Below are positions 1 to 10,677 of a stretch of 64,000 bases of DNA, one piece after another. The stretch's first letter is position 1; each line of letters begins with the position of its first letter. A program made the position numbers and the translations under genes. This DNA comes from Staphylotrichum longicolle (Eukaryota; Ascomycota; Sordariomycetes; Sordariales; Chaetomiaceae), in NCBI GenBank assembly GCA_019096155.1, contig JAHCVI010000001.1:13975243-14039242 (forward strand), in the 5' to 3' direction. The notes beneath the pieces were generated by a model that worked only from the letters and a program-made list of their open reading frames with translations, was not told the origin of the DNA and did no database searches.

Positions 1-136
1 GGAGACACTCGGTATATCTTGTTGTAACCTGACGCCTAGCCCGCAAACCACAATCCATCGCCAGTAAATGCGCCCCGTGTCTAGCCCAGCCCAACCTCAT
101 CTAACACCCACCCGCTGACATACCACAGACAGCCCT

Positions 137-749
137 TCACGCCCTCTGTGGCCCCTGTGGTCCTCCCTTCCCCTGCCCATCACCCCCACCCGCATCTTTC
201 CTGGGCTTGTCATACCGCGGCATCTTCTCGTACGCATTCGGACTCGGCTGGCGTTTCCTCCGGCTCTTGCCCTGACCCCTCCCCCTCTTAGAGTGGTCAT
301 GGTTCCCATCGCAGTCGTGCCCGTGCCCGTGCCCGTGCCCATACCCGTGTCCGTGCTTGTGGTCGGCATCTCCGCTGGCCTTCTTCCCGCCGTCGGAGTC
401 GGAGTCGGAGTCGGACGAGTCAGAGGACGAGGACGACTCGTCGCTAGACTCGCCCACGGCGCGGGGGCGGGGTTAGATGCAGCATACTGGTTCATGGGTC
501 AGGCGTGTGTCGGGGTAAGGTGGTAATGGGGTGGGTTGGAGAAGGAGGGAGGTGGGGGTAGATATTACCTTTGGATTTCTTCCGCCCTAGGCCTTCATTG
601 TCGACTACGTCGGATCGCCATTGTACTGACCCCCTGTTGGAGCGTGGGCGCCGCGCAGGCGGAGGATGGCTTGTGTCTGGGTCTGAGTCTGGGTGGCGGC
701 GGGTTGCGGCGGGTTGTTGTTGCCGTGACTGGGGCCCGGCGGACGCCAT
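137..749 (-). pseudogene. YPI1: YPI1-like type-1 phosphatase inhibitor, frame broken and with a premature stop
   Basis: Homologue of Ypi1 / inhibitor-3, the small, heat-stable nuclear regulator of PP1 (Glc7). Visible family marks, in order: LRLRGAH, VQW...DVVDNEGLGRK, then VCCI, RAVGESSDESS, a Ser/Asp run, a His/Gly-rich stretch and PNAYEKMPRY near the C-terminus. Exon 1 would start at the ATG at 749 and end at 569; an 82-bp intron (487-568) has a GTAATA donor and CAG acceptor; exon 2 is 486-137. Three problems: the LRLRGAH segment is in a different frame from both the start (run of four G at 731-734) and the VQW segment (run of five C at 630-634), and an in-frame TAA (473-475) stands where the family has Tyr after VCCI. 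The first two look like homopolymer errors; the stop does not. It is either a decayed gene or a badly sequenced one. Family identity is fairly sure, the state of the gene is not. Confidence 0.7.
318..357. repeat. Hexanucleotide repeat coding His-Gly
   Basis: About six imperfect tandem copies of a 6-bp unit (GTGCCC on the + strand, GGGCAC on the coding strand) encode the alternating Gly-His stretch of the YPI1-like gene. His-rich tails are normal in this family; the repeat is a likely site of length variation. Confidence 0.7.
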
Positions 750-2292
750 TGTGTTGAGAGGTTGTTTAATGCTTCTGAACTGGTTGTCGATGTGGGAAAG
801 TCTCTCGATGCTTCGTAACGGCAGGGCGCGTGACTTGGCGATGTCGGTTCCGTCAGCTCCGTCGCTGGCTGGAGCTGCTTCTCGCTCGTCAAGTAATGGC
901 GGGGTCGCTCTGCTCAAAGGGTTGAGAGGGATGAAGAGCCGATTTCTTGAGAAAGCCTGTTCTCACAGAAGTGGAAATATGCGATGAAACCCGATTTGTC
1001 AGTAAACCAGTTTCCGTACTTGGAAGTAGATCGAGAAGATCAAGGCCGGGGGTATTTAAGGGTTCAAGGAGGGAAGTTAAGACTTCGGATTGGGCTCTGG
1101 AACATATCGCCCCACGCCGCAACGTCAATGTCGCGCACGGACACTAATGTGGGGTGATGCTGCGGGAATCAGTCCCCGGATTCTGGAAGCTTGTCTCGGG
1201 CCCTGGCCTGACCAGGGACACCCACCATCAAATGACCCTGGGCACTTGCATGACAATGGCATCTGACGTCTGGAGGCAAAAGAAACGGCTGGTGGCTTGT
1301 GAAAGAAAGCATTCCAATGTCATGAAAGACCCGCTGCATTACCTTCCGTTTTTGTGTGCGCAAGGAATCAATCCATTATCTGTCTTTCACCCGGTTTCTC
1401 TTTGACTACCAGTACAAATGATAGTTCTCTCAATGGGAACCAATTTGAGAAGGGATCGAATCATCAAAGATACCTCGATAGCAGTTACTCTGTCCCGTGA
1501 CATCCAAGTTTGACAAAAAGCAGTTCTGTGCTCTTTCCCGTCGCAATGCCTAACTCTGATGGCGGACTGTGAGTGACTGCCCATGACTGGCGGATTGTTC
1601 TGCTGCTTTCCGTGGGGTGAACGGCCTCCGTTTGGGCCGACACATAGGATCAATACCCGTCACCAGCGAACAATTTGGGACGAATGTACTGCCAGTAGTG
1701 AAACTCGTGTGTTTCCTTCGCTATAATGAGCTGTCTGTGAATGTGACACCAATAGCATTTGTGACCACGTCGGTCGGTCGCCTGGTTACTCGACGGCGTC
1801 CTCTCACTTTCTGGGGTTACGAGCCTGACAACTTGGGGTTCCTTCCACACCCCCTGGTCTGCCCTCTGGTTCAAGCTCCGCATTGCGCTCTTGACACCTT
1901 CAGTTGTTTCCCATGAGGCAGCCACGGGATTGCCGCTGCCCTGACAGTCAATCGGTCGACGTCAAACTGGAGGTCGGGTCTCACGGCAGAAGGCAAGCAG
2001 CATCCCGCCGTTGCAAACAGTCAACGTCAGGGAGAGCCAACCGGCCTGCGTTCCTGCTTCCTTTTGTGGGAGAATGAAGCCGGTCTCCGTCACCTAAAGC
2101 GCAGCCACAATCCACGCCAACTTCCCAACTTGGTCGCATCCCGGCTGCGACTGCCCTCTTCTCTCGCCGCCCACGCTCAGTTGAGCTGCAGCACACCAAA
2201 CGCGTGCCGCGGACAGTGTCACCGCTTCACTTTCCGCCTGTGCCAACGCAGGCAGTCGCTGGGTTAAGCGAGCCCCTTCCGTTTCTGACATC
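750..2292. other. Intergenic, 1.5 kb between divergent genes
   Basis: No convincing gene. Open frames are short, without family motifs or paired splice signals. The last 200 bp before 2293 are pyrimidine-rich, as expected for the promoter and leader of the DUF726 gene. No tRNA or repeat was seen. Confidence 0.5.
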
Positions 2293-4659
2293 ATGGCTGC
2301 CTCTAAAGAAGCGCCGCAGTCGCTCGCCGAAAATGACCAACCACTCCCCCAGACGGTCGACGCGACTGCAGAGACGGCGACAACAGAAGAACAAAAAACC
2401 ATCGACGACACCACTACCGAGATGCCTCCTGGCGGAAAACCACGGTCCAACACGCTGCGGCGCGAGGCCGATCTCAGCTCGCTGCTGAGCCCCGTCGAGA
2501 AGACCGAGCTGACGGCACTGGTTACCAGGGTGACCGACTCAATGCTCAGACATGTCACCCAGCTGTTTGACCCCGTCCGCGCCGAAGACAAGACCGGCAC
2601 ACCTCGCATTGCCTTCTGGAGCAAGCTGCCATCCTACCTCAAGGACTTGAGCCTGGGCGACGCCATGAATGGGGCCCAGATTCGAGGCCCAGTCCAGAAG
2701 GAGAACGTCAAGCCCCCTCCCCGCTCCAAGAAGGCGGGTCGGGCCAGAGACAAGCGCGATGCCATCCCAAGTGCCGCCAACGGCACCAGCCAACAAGAGA
2801 GCGACGTCACCCCCCGGCTCCAGGAGCTGAAGAAGGAGGCTCTCCAACACTTTCGGAAGTGGCAGACGACGGTGCACCGACGAATCGGCGAGATTTCAGT
2901 CAAGAGAGGGCCAGATGCTCTGCTCGGCCCCGCGTCACCAGGCCCGAGAGGTCGTCCCTCATCCGGCAGGAGGGGCAAACCAGGCGGTAGGACCCAACCC
3001 GGGAGCTTCACTCCTCAGGCTGCTGATAGTATGTCAGGCCCAAAGGCGCCGATCGCCCCGACAACATCTGCCATAACTCTGGAGGTCGACCCCGTTCTGA
3101 TGCAGCTCTACCCTCCTACTGCAACACCGCTGTGCCAGTCACCGGCGGAGAAGCGCTGCTTGATCCTCCACGCGTTATTTTTGCTGCTCCTCTCGATTGA
3201 GAACTATGGTGGCTACACCCGTGTGCTGCTCTTGAATATCGCCTCATCTCTCCAACTGCCTCTTCGCATCCTGGCTGAGGACGAGGCGAGGGTGGGCGGT
3301 GCCCTGGCTCAGATCACCAAGGACATCCCACCCGAGCTTCTGACGCAAAAGAAGGAGGATGGCAAGCCCTCTAGAAGATGGAAGGCGGGACAGGCGGGCA
3401 CGGGCGGGGCAGTTGGAGCTGGCATACCGAGCAGCGTTGTGGCAGCACTTCAGGCCGCACGAATCGGCTCTGTTTTTGGCATCACTGGAATCCCCGGGGC
3501 GGCTGCAGCCGGCCTCCTTGGTATTTTGACGGAGAACCCGCTGGCTGTGGGCAGCATGTTCGGCATCTACGGCGCCAGAAACAGCGGCAAGATGATGGAG
3601 CACTACCTCAAAGATGTCGGTGATTTCGCTTTCATACCGCTCCGGGGTTCGCTCGATTCGCATTCCGAAATCAGCAAGATCGCCCCCGAGAGCCGTCGTC
3701 TCCGAGTTGTCTTGGGTATCAGCGGATGGCTAACGAACAGGGATGACCACGGCGGCAACTGGCAATGCTTGGGAGACGAGGGCGAAGTGTATGCCGTCCA
3801 GTGGGAGCTCGATGCTCTGTCCAAGTTGGGCAACTCGTTCGACACATTGGTGAGGAGCGCGGCGTGGTCCATGGCAAAGAAGGAGATCACTGCTCGGACC
3901 AGTGAGCCCCGTTCCAGGTCCCTGAAGCACTCTGCGCTGAATGCTAACCAGCACGGGCCAGTCTTCTCCAACTTGGCCGACGGTCGCTGGCCCGCCAGCC
4001 TCCTCAAGATCAGCAAGATCATCGACAACACCTGGAACAATGGGATGGTCCGGGCCGATAAGCTGGGCGCCGTTCTCGCGGATGTCATCATGAGCAAGGC
4101 ACAGGGTGAGCGTGGTGTTTCGCTGATTGGGTACAGTCTCGGCGCCCGGGCGATTTATGCCTGCTTGATGAGCCTGGCCGAGAAGCGGGCCTTTGGGCTC
4201 GTCGAGAACGCGGTCTTGATGGGGACACCAGCGCCATCCCAGGCCATGGCGTGGTGTGCCATGAAGAGCGTCGTGTCGGGCCGACTTGTCAACGTGTACT
4301 CGGAGAACGACTACATCCTCGGATTCCTTTACCGCACCAGCAGCATCGAGTTTGGGCTCGCCGGACTGCAGCGCGTCACCGGGGTCGACGGCATCGAGAG
4401 CGTGGACGTCACTGCTAAGGTCAGTGTCCACCTGAGATACCAGTACCTCGTGGGCAGCATTCTGCAACACATCGGCTGGGAAGATATCAACAAGGAACAA
4501 ATCGCTCGGGACGAGGCTGAGATGTCGTTTTATGAGGACCGCAACCGGAAGCACGAGGAGCGGCGGGACGCGGTCGAGCTGGGCAAGGTGCTGGAGGTCA
4601 AGAACGAGAACGAGCAGGGGGTCGTCCGCACCCGGATGCGGAAGAAGGGTAGGAAGTGA
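2293..4659 (+). CDS. DUF726 alpha/beta-hydrolase-fold membrane protein (Mil1/TMCO4 family)
   Basis: 788 residues in one exon. The first 270 residues are polar and Pro/Lys-rich. Then come hydrophobic segments near 285-320 and 390-430 and a C-terminal alpha/beta-hydrolase fold. The nucleophile elbow is GYSLGAR with Ser 615; Asp 673 (in SENDY) and His 713 (in VSVHLRY) lie at the right spacing to complete a Ser-Asp-His triad. This layout is that of DUF726 proteins such as yeast YFL034W/Mil1 and human TMCO4, thought to be lipase-like proteins of the endomembrane system; the substrate is unknown. The C-terminus is charged and ends in a basic RMRKKGRK run. The ATG at 2293 is the first in frame, directly after a pyrimidine-rich leader. 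No introns are needed. Family assignment is strong; enzyme activity is inferred from the intact triad only. Confidence 0.9.
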   Translation: MAASKEAPQSLAENDQPLPQTVDATAETATTEEQKTIDDTTTEMPPGGKPRSNTLRREADLSSLLSPVEKTELTALVTRVTDSMLRHVTQLFDPVRAEDKTGTPRIAFWSKLPSYLKDLSLGDAMNGAQIRGPVQKENVKPPPRSKKAGRARDKRDAIPSAANGTSQQESDVTPRLQELKKEALQHFRKWQTTVHRRIGEISVKRGPDALLGPASPGPRGRPSSGRRGKPGGRTQPGSFTPQAADSMSGPKAPIAPTTSAITLEVDPVLMQLYPPTATPLCQSPAEKRCLILHALFLLLLSIENYGGYTRVLLLNIASSLQLPLRILAEDEARVGGALAQITKDIPPELLTQKKEDGKPSRRWKAGQAGTGGAVGAGIPSSVVAALQAARIGSVFGITGIPGAAAAGLLGILTENPLAVGSMFGIYGARNSGKMMEHYLKDVGDFAFIPLRGSLDSHSEISKIAPESRRLRVVLGISGWLTNRDDHGGNWQCLGDEGEVYAVQWELDALSKLGNSFDTLVRSAAWSMAKKEITARTSEPRSRSLKHSALNANQHGPVFSNLADGRWPASLLKISKIIDNTWNNGMVRADKLGAVLADVIMSKAQGERGVSLIGYSLGARAIYACLMSLAEKRAFGLVENAVLMGTPAPSQAMAWCAMKSVVSGRLVNVYSENDYILGFLYRTSSIEFGLAGLQRVTGVDGIESVDVTAKVSVHLRYQYLVGSILQHIGWEDINKEQIARDEAEMSFYEDRNRKHEERRDAVELGKVLEVKNENEQGVVRTRMRKKGRK

Positions 4660-5062
4660 GCTGGTCGAGGATGACTGGTTACAGCGCCCTCGAGACTGTT
4701 TGTGTGGGGGAAAAATATTCTTGGAGAGAAGCCCCAGTTGGTGCGGGGGCAAGAGTTGGAGGACTTGATGTTATCTGTCACATGTATTAGCATCCGCGTT
4801 AGCCCGAGTGAGCTTATTTTGAGGGACGAACCCGCATAGCACAACATGAAGGTTATTTCAGCTGTCGTCGCGGTCGGCGATGGTGTCGTCGTCAAGTCCC
4901 GCTTGCTGAGGACAAATGTACTGAACCCATGGTCACTTCGGAAAGTAACCCGGTTCACACTCCTCCTTTTCACCATTGGCACGCCCCCAATTGTTCTCCT
5001 CCTCTTTAACCGCAGGCGCATAACTCCCTCGTCGTTCCCCTTGATCAACAACATCCCAACGC
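4660..5062. other. Intergenic between convergent genes
   Basis: 403 bp of 3' flanking sequence shared by the DUF726 gene and the convergent Gta3-like gene. No coding or structured element was recognised. Confidence 0.5.
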
Positions 5063-5797
5063 TCACTCCCCCTTCACCCCCGCGCCCTCAACCCTCCCAT
5101 TCCCCCCGCTCCTCACAACGAAATACCTCCCCACCGTCTCCCCGCCCGAACCCAACACATCCCAATCCTCCACCCCGTCCTCCACTTTCTCTGTCGCGCT
5201 GCTTTCCCCCGTCGTCCTCCCCCTCCGACGGCGAGGCCGCCTCCGCCGCCCCACCACCTCCTCGTCCTCGAGCTCTTGTCGGAGCGTCGCGCACGTTACG
5301 GCCGCCTCGCGCAGACCCTCAGGGGTCTCGTCGCGGATGGAGGCCAAGGGCGCGACGCCGGCAGTGGGCACGCGCTGGATGTCGCGGACGAAGTGCAGCT
5401 GGGCGTGGAGGGTGGCGAGGAGGGATGCTGTGGCGGTGGGGGTGGGGGGCGGGGGGAGGGCGGAGAGGCGGTGGATGTGGAGGAGTTGAGTGGGGGTGAG
5501 GGTCTCGGTCGTTGTGGTTGTTGTTGTTGTTGTTGTTGTTGTCTGGGATGGTGTGGTTACGGGGGTTGTGGTGGTTGGTGTTGCGAAGGTGGTGGTTGAT
5601 GAGGGCGGGAGGAGGGTGCGGATTGACCAGGTTGGTTGGGAGAGGAGGGCGGAGGGGTCGTGGACGGGGCGTCGTTGGTGTTGTTGTTGGAGGGGGGTTG
5701 TTGTGGTTGAGAAGTAGGATGAAGAGGGTTGGCGGGCGGAGATGATATTAGACTGGCGGAGGAGACCGAGGCGGGAGAGAGGCCGTGAGTTGGCCAT
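5063..5797 (-). CDS. Mitochondrial glutamyl-tRNA(Gln) amidotransferase subunit, Gta3/GatC-like
   Basis: 244 residues, one exon. The N-terminus is rich in Arg and Ser with few acids, like a mitochondrial presequence, followed by RRPVHDPSALLSQPTWSIR, a short motif typical of fungal Gta3 proteins. A Thr-rich spacer (about residues 70-95) leads to a GatC-like helix pair: LHAQLHFVRDIQRVPT and the signature GVAPLASIRDETPEG. The C-terminal part is charged and ends in VGRYFVVRSGG. GatC-type subunits hold the A and B subunits together; the complex converts Glu-tRNA(Gln) to Gln-tRNA(Gln) in mitochondria, which lack a glutaminyl-tRNA synthetase. The start at 5797 gives the presequence; no other ATG fits. 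Assignment rests on the FVRD..GV.PL.SIRDET pattern; the rest is poorly conserved in the family. Confidence 0.8.
   Translation of the reverse strand: MANSRPLSRLGLLRQSNIISARQPSSSYFSTTTTPLQQQHQRRPVHDPSALLSQPTWSIRTLLPPSSTTTFATPTTTTPVTTPSQTTTTTTTTTTTTETLTPTQLLHIHRLSALPPPPTPTATASLLATLHAQLHFVRDIQRVPTAGVAPLASIRDETPEGLREAAVTCATLRQELEDEEVVGRRRRPRRRRGRTTGESSATEKVEDGVEDWDVLGSGGETVGRYFVVRSGGNGRVEGAGVKGE
5511..5542. repeat. GTT/AAC trinucleotide microsatellite coding poly-Thr
   Basis: About ten tandem GTT units on the + strand code for the Thr run in the Gta3-like protein on the minus strand. It lies in the linker between presequence and the conserved domain, so length changes are probably tolerated. Confidence 0.85.
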
Positions 5798-6759
5798 AGT
5801 GGTGGTGGTGGTGGTGAACGTGGAAGTCGAGGTCTGATCGGGAGTGGGTGTTGAAACGAGGTTAGATGAGACGCAGCTGAGCTTGGTTCAGATGGTGTTG
5901 AAAGATTTAATGTGGAGCATTGAGTTCAGGCTTGGCAAAGCCATGTGCAATTGACGCTAAGCTGTAAATGGTAGTAACTAAACTAATGTTATTCAACAAC
6001 ACGTCATGTCAAAGCTTCACACCCAAGCTTGACAAGACAACAGATTCCCTATTTCTTTAGGTTGTTTTTTTCTGGAACATTGCCCGGGCGCGGCTGGAGC
6101 AACCCCTTGTATTTTCAGTGCATATCTGATGCTCTGGCTCCCTTCAATCAGATGGCCATCAAGCTCTCGAACACCAGCTCACAACCTGCCTCAGCCTGCA
6201 CAGAGATTGACTGCGATCTGGCGGAACGACGGCCCATTTGTAGACACAAAGTCATCTTTTTATTTAATTTGTGCCCTATGCCCTAGCGATTATTGGGCAC
6301 TGGCAATGTGCAATCGAGCAAGCACGACGAAGATGCTGCTACTTTATTTCCAAAAAGTCAGCAGCTCGTGAGCAGCGCTGGAGCGGATGTCTTGATGCGT
6401 TTGGAAATCAAAACATCAAAAGCTGTAACATATTTGTGTGTCAATTTGAGGCACGTTGTTAGTAACAGCGGCGTCGCTTTTGCGACAATTATCTATTGGT
6501 GAGTATTGATTCTGTTAGGCGCTGTCATTGTGATGGCTCAAATCGGGCCCGGAAGAGCGAGCTGCCTGATACCCCTGACCTCCCTTGTCATCAAGTGATG
6601 CTCATGAACTCGACGATTTTCTTTTGAATTTCATCGTTTCTCTTGTACTGTTATTGTAGCACACTGTAAAATAAGGAAGAAAGCAGAGAGGACGAGAACC
6701 CAGAGAAGCGAATCAAACTTCAAGAGTCAAGTATGAACTAATTAATCCAAGCTCTCAGT
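5798..6759. other. Intergenic, 0.96 kb
   Basis: Lower GC than the surroundings, especially 5900-6060 and 6230-6760. It holds the promoter of the Gta3-like gene on the left and the 3' flank of the NLR gene on the right. No gene, tRNA or repeat family recognised. Confidence 0.5.
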
Positions 6760-9700
6760 CTACATGCTACCAAATGGGATGCTGTCTGAGAACGAAAAGT
6801 TCAAGACGCAGCCCGACTTACAGCCAATTGACACGAGATTTTTGGAGAAAGCTACAGAGGAATCTCCAGAGGTCGGCCGATACTCCAGCGGCAGCCACAC
6901 CAGGTTTTCTCCTTCATAGGTAATCCAGGTACGAGTCCTGTCCATGCCATATCCGACAGGGACTATCGATAAGCTCTCAGGAGAAGCAGAGCTCGAGCCC
7001 ATAGGGTTTGCGACAGTTTGCAGGTCGAATGTGCCCAGGCTGGTACGTAAAATACCATGAACACCTGGCCAGGGGATTCCATAACCCTCGAATGTCGCCA
7101 TGCAATGGCCCGTTGTTGGGTGCCAGACTTTGATGACGTGGTCTTCTGAACCCGACGCAAGCCAGGTCGCGCCCTGTAACCAGACCACTGAGAGGACGGG
7201 AACGCCGTGACCCTCAAGCGTTGCCACACACTGGCTGGTCGCAGTATCCCAGACCCTGATTGTCGTGTCCTTTGATGTCGATGCGAGCTGGGTTGCGTCA
7301 GGCGACCAGGCCATTAAGAAAACAGAATCTTGATGGCCTTCGAGCGTTGATACGCACTGGCTAGCCGCAGGATCCCAGATTTTGACCGTCTTGTCAACTG
7401 AGGCTGAAGCGAGACGGGTCGCATCAGGTGACCAAGCCACTGAGTGGACGGTACCGTGATGTCCCTCAAGCGTTGCTATGTCCCGGCCTGTCGCTGCATC
7501 CCAGACCTTGACTGTCTTGGCGGCTGATGGCCATGCAAGCCAGGCCCCAATAGGTGACCAGGCTACGAAGGAGGGCTCATCGGGATGACCATCAAGCGTC
7601 GCGATGCATCGCCCGGTTGCTGCTTTCCAGACCCTGACTGTCTTCTCGCTCGATGATGCCGCAAACCAAGTCGCATCAGGTGACCAGGCCCCGAAGAAGA
7701 CGTCGCTTCCTTGGCCCTCGAGTGTCGCGACGCACTGGCTAGTGGTTGAGTTCCATATCTTAGCCGTGCCCTCGCTAGATGCTGACACAATCCAAGTCGC
7801 ATTGGGAGCGAAGGCGGTGAACTCGATAGGACCACTGTGACTTTCTGCCAACGCTATATTCTGGCCAGTTGCTATATCCCAGATCCTCACTGTTTTGTCG
7901 CTCGATGCGGATGCAAGTCGCCGCGCGTCAGGTGACCAGGTTACTGAATTAACAGAACTGTTGTGGCCCTCGAGTGTCGCTATGCATTGGCTCGTTTCTT
8001 TATCCCAAATCTTGACTGTCTTGTCATCTGATGCCGAAGCGAGCTGGGTCGCATCACGCGACCAAGACACTGAGTGAACGAAACTGTGATGCCCCTCAAG
8101 CGTTGCTACGCAGTGGCCCGACGCCGCATGCCAGATCTCAACTGTAGCGGATGTTGCCGACGCCAGTTGCGTCCCATCCTGTGACCAAGCCACTGAGGAG
8201 ACAAGCTTGCTTGAGCACTCGAGCGTCGCCACACACTGGCTAGTCGAAACGTCCCAGATCCTAATCGTACCATCGTGAGATCCCGACGCGAGCCATGCTG
8301 TGTTGGATGACCAAGCCACTGACTTGACGCTAGACTCATGGCCCTCGAGCGTTGTGAGACACTGGCCTGTCGTCGTATCCCAGATATCGACTACGTCGTT
8401 TTGGCATGCCGACGCGAGCTGGGTCGCATCGGGTGACCAGGCCACTGAATAGACGAGACTGTGCCAGACGATAAGCGTTGCAACACACTGGCTGGTTGAT
8501 GTGTCCCAGATTTTGATGCAGTCGTCGCCCAATGCTGACGCGAGCCGGGTCCCATCGGGTGACCACGCCACTGAACAGATGGATGCGGAAAGGCTGTCAA
8601 ACGTTGCTATGCATTGGCCAGTCGCCGTATCCCAGACCTTGACCATCTCGTTTGATGCTGACGCGAGCTGGGCCCCATCCGGTGACCAAGCCACTGAGTT
8701 GACGCTACGGGTATGGCCCTCGAGCGTCATCAAGCATGCGCTCCAGTTGTCTGCTATCGATGGTTTCTGGGTGATCCATTGAAGCTCCTTGCCTTCAAAT
8801 TGATTTCTTACGACGCTGCGTGTCGGGCAGAACACAAGTGCTGAAACGTACACCTGAAGAGGCGCCATATCAATGATCTGCCAATTGCTCAGCATCAGAC
8901 GTTTCGCATCGTAGAGAAATGCAGATAGCTGAGAGGCATCTGCAGGCTAAAAGACCCACGTTAGCATGGCCGGGATAGGACATCAAGAGTGCAAACATAC
9001 ATCGAGCAGGTTCAACAAGTCCTCGGTGATGGCGATGCTTTCCGTGATGTGCCCTAAAAGCCCGAGGGATTCAAGCCAGTGAAGGAGATGGCTCGTCAGA
9101 AAGATATGAACCGGATCGCCATCCTGTATGCTGCTTTTGCTCTCCTTCAAGTGGTAGACCCAGTAGCGACAGGCGTACTGAGCGTCAGGCGGTAAAGCGG
9201 CATCGATGAGCTGCTGGTCAACATCTGACCGCAGCTTCCCAGGCAGTTGCAGCCCGCAGATATCCCTCTTGAGGTGTTGGCGCATGAGTTGTATACACCT
9301 GTTGAAGAGTATTCTGTGATATTTTGTCTCGTCGATCCAAAACTCGCCAGCTCGCTTGGTTGGATCGACGAGGAAGTCGCGGAAGGACAGATGGAAAAGC
9401 CTGATGGGCAAATCCGCCTTCGAGGGAATGCTTAAGACGGAGTGGAGAGGATTGAGCGTGTTGGATACAGCGCGAAGAGGGATGTCGAGAAGCCGGGCGA
9501 GCGATGACATCGAGAGAGGTTGAGCGAGGAGAACAATGGGGCCAACAACATCCCGAAACTCGGTCAATGAGCGCTTCATTTGCGGATCCAAACGTCCCAC
9601 GGTAAGCTGACTGAGAACAGGAAGATATGTAGCGTCGAGCTTGTCTATCTCGGAATCGTGGGTCTTCGTCTGATACTTCAAGACCTCTTTCAGCTGAGTG

Positions 9701-10677
9701 CAAGGGTCTGAGTATGCATCCTCAACAAAGCGACATATCGTTGCAGCAAAAATGAACAGCGGAACAGCCATCTGGGTGAGAGTCTGGATGACGTCTCTGC
9801 CGGGCCAATCTTGAGGCAGCCCTAGCTCCTCAAGAGCATAGCCGTTATATGTATCCCGGATTCTCCCGAGTTCGTGTTCCAGGAAAGCGGAGATATCGCG
9901 CTCGACGGTTGGTTTCGGTATTTGGTGGAGAGCCAGGTTTTCATATTTTCCCTGAACGTTTCTAAACCCGAGGCGAATGGGCAGCTCAGGCCGACTGGTG
10001 ATAAAAAACCTCAAGCGTACGGAGAGGATTTTTGTAGCTTGTGCAAGCAGGGGGATGATTTTCCTCACGTCCATTTCTCCGTCACACTCGTCGAGAGCGT
10101 CAATGACAACCATGACTGCCATGGCATGCTGGATGCGGCTGAGGGGCTGTAGGATGAGCTTGTCGAACTGGACCTCCAGCGCCTTGCCTATGGCTTGGTC
10201 GGTGTCGACAGCCTCTCGCACGTAGGGTTCAAGGGCGGGGATTTTGCGCGCCAGTTGGCAAGCAATTGTAGGGAAGAACAAGGTTGCGTTGCCACGGTTG
10301 CCTTCTCCCCGCTTGAAAAAGAAGCTCGCGCCGAGCCGGCTGTCCTTCGGGTTGGCGAATGCCTCCGCAACGGTCCGAGATATGGTGGACTTTCCAGCCC
10401 CCGCCATCCCGTTAAGCCAGAAGATGACCTCCCCGTGAGGATCGTCTGCCCAGTTCTTGATCTGGCAGAGGAGCTCGGTTCGGGTGCCCTCGTAGCATCT
10501 TGCGTTGTGCTGCTCGGCAAAAGAGTCGAACTCTGCCTCGCGCACAATCGGAAACGTGAGTCCCGGCCCGGACCTGTAATTGTGTGTGTGTATGTGTGTG
10601 TGTGCGTCACCGACATGAATCCTCCCGTGCCCTTCGGCATATGCTGTCCCGATAGAATTTGTTGTCATGGGTATCAT
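6760..10677 (-). CDS. nwd2: NACHT-WD40 NLR receptor with N-terminal amyloid motif (NWD2-type)
   Basis: Two exons, 10677-9001 and 8946-6760, split by a 54-bp intron (8947-9000; GTATGT donor, CTAAC branch, TTTTAG acceptor); 1287 residues. Residues 7-24 (NSIGTAYAEGHGRIHVGD) form a single HET-s-type amyloid motif, the R0 element known from Podospora NWD2. A NACHT domain follows with Walker A GMAGAGKST (90-98) and Walker B MVVIDALDEC (189-198). Exon 2 carries 13 WD40 repeats of 41-42 residues (pattern LEGH..SV.SVAWSPD.T.LASAS....KIWD), then a unique tail of about 105 residues. In the characterised pair, ligand binding to the WD repeats oligomerises NACHT and brings R0 motifs together; these template the prion-forming domain of the adjacent HET-S protein and trigger cell death. 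The partner gene lies 444 bp away, divergently transcribed. The repeats are clearly related but not near-identical, unlike HET-D/E. Start 10677 is used; an in-frame ATG at 10668 would also keep R0. Confidence 0.93.
10578..10608. repeat. GT/CA dinucleotide microsatellite inside the NLR coding region
   Basis: A nearly uninterrupted GT/CA tract codes for alternating His and Thr directly after the R0 motif of the NLR (HVGD then AHTHIHTH). Dinucleotide slippage here would shift the frame of the whole receptor. Confidence 0.85.
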
